A DNA stretch of 64,000 nt from Duganella levis (lineage in GTDB: Bacteria; Pseudomonadota; Gammaproteobacteria; Burkholderiales; Burkholderiaceae_D): contig NZ_WWCT01000017.1 of NCBI RefSeq assembly GCF_009857605.1, positions 62,001 to 126,000 on the forward strand, in the 5' to 3' direction. This document shows, piece by piece, positions 57,792 through 64,000 of the stretch (its first letter is position 1; each line of letters opens with the position of its first letter). The notes under the pieces were generated by a model. That model saw only the letters and a list, made by a program, of their open reading frames with translations. It was not told the origin of the DNA and made no database searches. The position numbers and the translations under genes were made by a program.

Positions 57792-58701
57792 GCTTGTGCC
57801 TTTCCGGCGCGGCGTTCCAGCCAGCCTTGCAGCGACATCCCGGCCAGCATCAGCAGGAACAGCGCCTGCGCGCCGGCGGCGGCGTAGCCGAGCTGCCATT
57901 GTTCGAACATGGCTTCGTAGACGAACATCACCAGCGAGCGGGTGCTGTTGTTAGGGCCGCCCTGTGTCAGCAGCTGCACCTGGCCGAAGACCTGCAACTG
58001 CGCGATCATCTGCGTGACGGCCACCAGCACCACGCCATGGCGGATGGCCGGCAGCGTGATGTGGCGGAAGCTGCGCCAGCGGCTGGTGTTGTCCAGCGCG
58101 GCCGCCTCGTAGACGTCGTGCGGGATCTGCTGCAGCGATGCCAGGAACAGCATCATCGGCATGCCGATGCCCCACCAGACGGTGGCCAGCGCCACGGCCG
58201 GCAGTGCCAGCCATTCGTGGTTCAGCGGCGCCACGGCGGCCATGCCCATGCCGTGCATGGCGTTGGCCAGCAGGCCGCGTTCGGGCAGCAGCACCAGCCG
58301 CCAGATCAGCGTGACGATGGTGACCGACAGCACGCCGGCGCCGAAGAAAATGCCGCGCAAAATGGCGGTGGTGCGGCCCGGCCGGTTCAACGCCAGCGCC
58401 AGCGCCAGGCCGGTGATGACCATGACCGGTGTGCACAGGGCGGCGAACAGCACGCTGTTGAAGGCGGAACGCACGAACATCTCGTCCTGCAGCAGGTCGA
58501 TGAAGTTGGTGACGCCGACCCAGCGACCCATGTTGGACAGCAGGTCGATGGCGTGGAAGCTGAGCCAGAAGCCGTTCAGCAGCGGCCAGACCAGCAGCGT
58601 CAGGTAGCACAGCAGGAAGGGCGCGATGAACAGCAGTCCGATCCAGCCGGTGCTGGCGCCGAGGCGCGGCTTGGCCTGCACGGAGGAGGGCAGGTCGCGC
58701 A

Positions 58702-58705
<4 letters not shown>
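57788..58705 (-). CDS. ABC sugar permease, MalF type
   Basis: 305 aa from ATG 58705 (MMRDLPSSVQAKP). Six membrane helices and the EAA loop IPHDVYEAAALDNTSRWRSFRHITLPAI. Start codon overlaps the ATPase stop (58702-58705), so the open frame further upstream is antisense noise. Confidence 0.95.
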
Positions 58706-59801
<1,096 letters not shown>

Positions 59802-59805
<4 letters not shown>

Positions 59806-60899
59806 ACGGCATTGACGTGCTGCCGCAGCAGCTCGGTCTCACGGGTGCGATACGGCTTGCCGTCGGTGTGCAGCACGTCGTGGAACCAGACCGACGGCGG
59901 CGCGAAGGTGTAGGGATGCTTCCACGAGTCCCACGGCATATTGGTCTGGCTCTTGCCGACCACGAAGCCCCAGTTGATCATGCCGATGTTCTCGGCGCGG
60001 GCAATCGGCAGGATGGTGTCGAAGGTCGACCCCATGCCGCGCGCCATGTACTCGGTGCACACCAGCGGACGGCCGTAGGCTTGCAGCTGGCGCACGCGGG
60101 CCAGGAATTTCTCCGGCCAGCTGTAGTCGTGGAAGGTGACGATGTCCGACAGCGCCATCTGCGCCTTCTGCACATCGTTCAGGATGGCCGACGTCGGCGA
60201 CCAGTCTTCGCCCAGCCAGATGCCGCTGGTCAGCGGCTGGGTCGGCGCGCAGGCCTGGGCCCAGCCAAACACCTGCGGCAGCAGCTGCGCCACCAGTGCG
60301 ATCTTGTCCTGTGCTTCGAACTGCTGGTAATAACCCATGCCACCGCCCTGGTTGTCCGGTTCATTCCACAGGTCCCAGCACCACACGCGTTCGTCGTTGC
60401 CGAAGCTCGTCACGATATCTTCGACATAGGCACGTAGCGCCGGGTAGCTGGCCTGATCGGCCAGTTGCGCCGCGCCGGGGCTCTGCACCCAGCCCGAGTT
60501 GTGGATGCCGGGCATGGGCGCACGCTGCGTACCCAGGGCGGGACGCGGATCCCAGCACGAATCGAATAATACCAGCATGGTGCGGATGCCATGCTTGGTG
60601 GAGATGTCGAGATAGGTGTCGATGCGCTGCTTGAAGCCGGCGGCATCCTGCGCCCATACCAGGTCGTGCAGGAACACGCGCATGGTGTTCATGCCGAGCG
60701 CGGCGGCCCAGCCCAGTTCGAGGTCGATGCGTTCGACGTCGAAGGTCTCGGCCTGCCACATCTCCAATTGGTTGATGGCGCTGGCCGGCAGGAAGTTGGC
60801 GCCGAGGATGCGCGGCTGCGCCGCATACCAGGCATGCGCGCGCTGGGCACTCCACGTTGGAGCTTGGGGAATGGCGGGCGTGGCGTTTGCAGTAGTCAT
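59802..60899 (-). CDS. Cytoplasmic GH5-like glycoside hydrolase
   Basis: 365 aa from ATG 60899; a TTG two codons earlier is also open. TIM-barrel clan A features: GMNTMRVFLHDLVW, acid/base E180 in WDLWNEP and nucleophile E283 in CTEYM. Often annotated 1,4-beta-xylanase or cellulase family, but there is no signal peptide, so it would act on imported oligosaccharide in the cytoplasm. It lies between the lipoprotein gene and the ATPase gene. Confidence 0.87.
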
Positions 60900-60926
60900 C
60901 TTCAATCTTTCTTGGTGGGTGAGTTA

Positions 60927-62165
60927 TCAGGGCACCAGTGCCGCGCTGCCGAAACGGGTGCGGCAACTGGTGTCGGCGCCGCCATCGCTTTGCAGGATGG
61001 TCAGCGTCTTGCCATCGGCCGAAGGCAGCAGCGGCGTGGAATAGTTCTGGCACCAGTTGGTGGCGCCCGGCGGCGACGGAATGGCCAGCGGCGAGGCGAC
61101 TGCCTTCCATGGGCCGCTGCCATCGGCGGTGGTGTTGGTGAACATGGTCTTGCCGTTGCCGGCATCGACCGCGCCGTTTTTATCGAACAGGATCTGGCCG
61201 ATGGCGATCAGCATGCCGTTGGACTGGCCGGCGACGGGCGCCCAGGCAAAGGTCGGCGCGTGGCGGAAGAACTGGCCGCTGGCGGTCTCCAGGCGGAAGC
61301 CGGAATCGTTGGCGGCGCCCCAGTTGATGCCGTCCGCCGAACGCTTGGCGCGTACCGTGCAGTCGAGCGGGCCGCCGTAGCAGTTCTCATAGGTCATCAG
61401 GTAAGCACCGGACGGCAGCTGGCGCACGATGGCCATGCCGGGACGGGCGTTTGGATCGTCGCCGGCCACCACGGTTTGCGGCGCGCTCCAGTTGACGGCG
61501 TCGCGGCTGGTGACTTCGACCAGGATCTGCGAATGCCCGGCCAGCGTTTCGTCCGAGTAGTAGCAAACCAGTTCGCCGCTTCTGGCGATGCCGAATTCCG
61601 GCTCCCAGATGCCCGACGGGTCTTTCAGGTTCTTGGCGATGCGGCCCTTGCCGCACAGGGACAGGTAGTTCCAGGTGACGCCGCCGTCGGCGCTCTGATA
61701 GATGCGGTTTTCCATCGGCGCATTGCGTTCCTGGCCAACCGAGGTAGAGTAGAGCAGGGTGCCGGCCGGCAGCGCGCCGATCTTCACCGGCAGTTCATAC
61801 AGCGTGCCGCAGCACTGGCCCTGTTTGAATTCCGCATCGGCGATGGCGCCGATGCGGCTGAAGCTCTTGCCATCGTCGCTGCTGGCGTAGATGCCGCCGA
61901 CCGGCGCACCGTTTTCGGTGGACGAGATGCTGGCCACCAGGCGGCCGTTCAGTGCGGCGTTCTGGTGGTGGCTCTGGCGGACCAGGCGTGGATAGGTGCC
62001 GAAGATCTCAGCCAGCAGTGTGCCGCGTGGTGGACTGGCAGCGGCGGGTGGTGTGGTGGCTGGTGTGGTGGTAGCGGCGGCGATGGCGCTGCTGCCGCCA
62101 CAGGCACTCAGTATAAATCCCGCGCATAGCGCGGCAGCGGCAAAAATGCCGGTACGGTAGGTCAT
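60927..62165 (-). CDS. Sialidase-fold (BNR) lipoprotein
   Basis: 412 aa. Signal peptide with lipobox LSAC (C22 or so) followed by a Thr/Pro/Ala linker. BNR/Asp-box repeats are visible (SSDDGKSFSRI, SADGGVTWNYL) with the beta-propeller layout of sialidases and of GH93 exo-arabinanases. Probably surface-exposed carbohydrate hydrolase; substrate cannot be told. First gene of the six-gene operon; promoter and palindromes lie upstream at 62198-62260. Confidence 0.83.
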   Translation of the reverse strand: MTYRTGIFAAAALCAGFILSACGGSSAIAAATTTPATTPPAAASPPRGTLLAEIFGTYPRLVRQSHHQNAALNGRLVASISSTENGAPVGGIYASSDDGKSFSRIGAIADAEFKQGQCCGTLYELPVKIGALPAGTLLYSTSVGQERNAPMENRIYQSADGGVTWNYLSLCGKGRIAKNLKDPSGIWEPEFGIARSGELVCYYSDETLAGHSQILVEVTSRDAVNWSAPQTVVAGDDPNARPGMAIVRQLPSGAYLMTYENCYGGPLDCTVRAKRSADGINWGAANDSGFRLETASGQFFRHAPTFAWAPVAGQSNGMLIAIGQILFDKNGAVDAGNGKTMFTNTTADGSGPWKAVASPLAIPSPPGATNWCQNYSTPLLPSADGKTLTILQSDGGADTSCRTRFGSAALVP

Positions 62166-62197
62166 GCTTGTCTCCTGGTTGTTGTCGGACTTTAAAG

Positions 62198-62216
62198 TCA
62201 CAAATATTTTTGTTGG
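62198..62216. promoter_or_regulatory. Operator-like site A of the carbohydrate locus
   Basis: TCACAAATATTTTTGTTGG. ACAAA/TTTGT form an inverted repeat; the TC-A/G-CAAATATT-TTG core recurs at 63396. It lies 33 bp before the operon start on the minus strand. Confidence 0.5.
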
Positions 62217-62247
62217 ATTAATTATCGCAACATTTCTCATTAGTGAC

Positions 62248-62260
62248 AACAATATTTGTT
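62248..62260. promoter_or_regulatory. Operator-like palindrome B of the carbohydrate locus
   Basis: AACAA-TAT-TTGTT, a perfect 5-3-5 palindrome, within the 170-bp divergent region between the lipoprotein gene and the ArsR-type regulator. Confidence 0.6.
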
Positions 62261-62335
62261 ATAAATTTTGATCTGCTGGGGTTTTCGCCACGCTGTATCA
62301 TGCGAACCAACAAACTAATTCATAGGAATACAGGC

Positions 62336-63298
62336 ATGGACGCGAATCGGGCACTGCTGGTGGAGGGGGATGCGGTACTGCCGCTGGTGAAGGCGCTGTC
62401 GTCGGAAACGCGGCAGGCGATGCTGGCGCTGTTGACGCACAAGGTGCTCAATCTGTCGGAGCTGGCCGCCACCATGAACCTGCCGCATTCCACCGTCAGC
62501 TTCAACGTCAACCAGTTGGAGGCGGTGGGCCTGGTGGTGGTGGAGACCGAGCCAGGCACGCGCGGCATCCAGAAACTGTGCTCCAAGCGCTACGACGAAG
62601 TGCGCATCCGGTTGCCCGGTGCGGCGGTGGAAGCGGAGCAGAACACGGTCACCATCAGCATGCCGATCGGCAGCTACCGTAGCGTCGAGGCCAGCCCGAC
62701 TTGCGGCCTGGTGAGCGAGACCAAGATCATCGGCATGCTGGACGATCCGCGCTCCTTCTTCGAGCCGGAGCACGTCAATGCGCAGCTGCTGTGGTTCGGC
62801 GCGGGCCATGTGGAATATGCCTTCCCTAATAATGTGCCGTACGGCGCGGTGACCACCGACCTGTCGCTGTCGATGGAGCTGTGTTCGGAAGCGCCCAACT
62901 ACAATCCGGAGTGGCCGTCCGATATCACGCTGTGGATTAACGATGTGGAAGTGGGCACCTGGACCTCGCCCGGCGACTTCGGCGGCAAGCCGGGGCTGCT
63001 CACGCCGGCGTGGTGGCAGATCGAGGGCACCACCTATGGCGTGCTAAAACAATGGAGCGTCAGCGAGCGCGGGGCGATGATCGATGGCGTGACGCTGAGC
63101 GCCACCACCATCGCCGACCTGAGTCTGGCGCAGGCCAATCACATCCGGGTGCGCATCGGCGTCAAGGATGACGCCCGCAACAAGGGCGGGCTGAATCTGT
63201 TCGGCCGAAAATTCGGCAATTATCCGCAGGATATCGTGATGCGCATGGGCTTTGAATTTCCCGCCGGTGCCGCCGTGCCGATCGCCGGAACGATCTGA
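62336..63298 (+). CDS. ArsR-type winged-helix regulator with large C-terminal effector domain
   Basis: 320 aa from ATG 62336, with AGGA 8 nt upstream. Residues about 15-95 are an ArsR winged helix (LVKALSSETRQAMLALLTHKVLNLSELAATMNLPHSTVSFNVNQLE). The remaining 220 residues form a beta-rich domain (DITLWINDVEVGTWTSPGDFGG, LTPAWWQIEGTTYG) not known to me as a named domain; it may bind a sugar. Divergent from the carbohydrate operon and upstream of the TonB receptor, so it is the probable local regulator. Confidence 0.85.
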   Translation: MDANRALLVEGDAVLPLVKALSSETRQAMLALLTHKVLNLSELAATMNLPHSTVSFNVNQLEAVGLVVVETEPGTRGIQKLCSKRYDEVRIRLPGAAVEAEQNTVTISMPIGSYRSVEASPTCGLVSETKIIGMLDDPRSFFEPEHVNAQLLWFGAGHVEYAFPNNVPYGAVTTDLSLSMELCSEAPNYNPEWPSDITLWINDVEVGTWTSPGDFGGKPGLLTPAWWQIEGTTYGVLKQWSVSERGAMIDGVTLSATTIADLSLAQANHIRVRIGVKDDARNKGGLNLFGRKFGNYPQDIVMRMGFEFPAGAAVPIAGTI

Positions 63299-63322
63299 TT
63301 GACTATCAAGCGTGACGTTTTT

Positions 63323-63339
63323 CCAACAACTTTTGTTGG
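63323..63339. promoter_or_regulatory. Operator-like palindrome C
   Basis: CCAACAA-CTT-TTGTTGG, a perfect 7-3-7 inverted repeat with the same AACAA-N3-TTGTT core as palindrome B, located between the regulator gene and the TonB receptor. Confidence 0.7.
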
Positions 63340-63395
63340 TGCTTAGGGCGGGAAAACGTCTACCTAGTGAAATTTTGGTGATATTTCGCCATTAG

Positions 63396-63410
63396 TCGCA
63401 AATATTCTTG
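63396..63410. promoter_or_regulatory. Operator-like site D
   Basis: TCGCAAATATTCTTG, matching 13 of 15 positions with site A (62198-62212). It is preceded by CATTAGT, which also precedes palindrome B. Confidence 0.45.
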
Positions 63411-63612
63411 AAATAAAAATCAAATAGCTTCACTATTGCATCGTTACTAGGGCACTGTCGCAAAGAAGTTTGCGAGATTGCCGCCCATAACGAATATATA
63501 AAGCGATGACGCGCCGTGCAACGCGCTGGAGGCATCCGGTATCAGTAGCTCGCCAGGGCATACCGGGTCTGCACGGGAGCAGTCGTCCTATACCAATAGT
63601 GGAGACACAGAC

Positions 63613-64000
63613 ATGCAACAGTTCAAAAGAACGCCGCTCGCAGCGGCGTTGCTGAGTGTATTGGCAGGCGTACCGGCATGGGCGCAGCAGCAGCCGGCCG
63701 ACAGCACCGACGACGGCACCACCGTGGTGGTATCGGGCATCCGCCAGAGCGTGCGCAAGGCCGAAGACATCAAGCGCACCGCCGACCAGGTGGTCGATTC
63801 CATCAACGCCGAGGACATCGGCAAATTCCCCGACCGCTCGGTGGGCGAGGCGCTGCAGCGCATTCCCGGCGTGCAGGTCAGCCGCACCGCCAGCGAAGTT
63901 AACAGCGTGCTGATACGCGGCCTGCCGGATCTGGCCACTACCATCAACGGCAACGAAATCTTCACCGGCGACGGCCGCCGCCTGTCCTACCAGGATCTGC
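63613..64000 (+). CDS. TonB-dependent receptor, N-terminal part (partial)
   Basis: The first 129 codons are in the window. A signal peptide (MQQFKRTPLAAALLSVLAGVPAWAQ) is followed by a short Gln/Asp linker and the plug domain with VVVSGIRQSVRKAEDIKR, GKFPDRSVGEALQRIPGVQV and VLIRGLPDLATTING. The start of the form IR.S...A...K...D.VVD.I.AEDIGK.PD is common among carbohydrate-type TonB receptors of Xanthomonas and Oxalobacteraceae. Probably the outer-membrane entry for the substrate of the neighbouring ABC system. Gene continues beyond the window. Confidence 0.93.
   Translation, partial: MQQFKRTPLAAALLSVLAGVPAWAQQQPADSTDDGTTVVVSGIRQSVRKAEDIKRTADQVVDSINAEDIGKFPDRSVGEALQRIPGVQVSRTASEVNSVLIRGLPDLATTINGNEIFTGDGRRLSYQDL

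Larger units (their letters stand above)
63299..63612. other. Intergenic control region upstream of the TonB-dependent receptor
   Basis: No gene in these 314 bp. It carries the perfect palindrome at 63323-63339 and the site at 63396-63410, and is markedly A/T-rich in 63361-63440, as expected for a promoter region. GGAG at 63601-63604 is the ribosome-binding site of the next gene. Confidence 0.65.

Noticed and set aside
60591..62129. 512-aa plus-strand open frame
   Set aside because: Antisense to the hydrolase and BNR lipoprotein genes, whose signal peptide, lipobox and repeats are clear.

Overview
The window is a high-GC chromosomal segment from a betaproteobacterium, most likely Oxalobacteraceae (Duganella/Massilia/Janthinobacterium group). 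The evidence is the gene order: yceD-rpmF-plsX-fabHDG-acpP-fabF, rpoE-rseA-degQ-lepA-lepB-rnc-era-recO-pdxJ-acpS-uvrC-pgsA, and DUF349-moaE-clpB. Supporting signs are the many GGDEF/EAL proteins and a TonB-receptor-linked carbohydrate locus. No phage, IS element, integrase or CRISPR array was seen.

Layout. 0-16.3 kb: the sbcDC nuclease operon (sbcC cut by the window edge), a membrane PAS-GGDEF protein, a YcaQ-type glycosylase, a DUF2804 protein, a PatZ-like acyl-CoA synthetase/GNAT fusion that has lost its ligase catalytic parts, a helical hemerythrin-like protein, DUF349-moaE, clpB behind an apparent heat-shock (RpoH) promoter, and a second GGDEF protein. 16.4-24.7 kb: an AraC regulator divergent from an MFS exporter, rraA, two small unknown genes, rlmJ, an EAL-HDOD protein, a lolC-type permease without lolD, a tetrapyrrole-methylase-type methyltransferase and maf. 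24.7-31.3 kb: the conserved fatty-acid synthesis operon. 31.4-44.4 kb: a ygfX-like gene, the RpoE envelope-stress unit (with a very short RseA and no rseB), degQ, a glutaredoxin-like gene, then the lepA-to-pgsA housekeeping run. 44.4-45.0 kb: five tRNA genes (four identical tRNA-Gly and one tRNA-Cys) between a consensus sigma-70 promoter and an intrinsic terminator.

45.3-64 kb is the accessory part. It opens with a compositionally different propeller-type sensor kinase overlapping a GH5 cellulase. An alpha/beta hydrolase, an SdpR/SdpI-like pair, an orphan XdhC, and an ECF sigma factor followed by a soluble sensor kinase come next. It ends in a carbohydrate-uptake locus: a six-gene operon on the minus strand (BNR/sialidase-fold lipoprotein, cytoplasmic GH5-like hydrolase, MalK-type ATPase, two permeases, solute-binding protein), a divergent ArsR-type regulator with a large C-terminal domain, and a TonB-dependent receptor cut by the window end.

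How it fits together. In the last locus the receptor would bring an oligosaccharide across the outer membrane, the lipoprotein would trim or bind it, the ABC system would import it, and the cytoplasmic hydrolase would finish it. Palindromes built on AACAA-N3-TTGTT lie both in the divergent promoter region and upstream of the receptor, so the ArsR-type regulator probably controls both arms. The most unusual observations are the catalytically gutted PatZ-like enzyme, this operator family, the reduced RseA module, the tRNA-Gly array and several unexplained hairpins.
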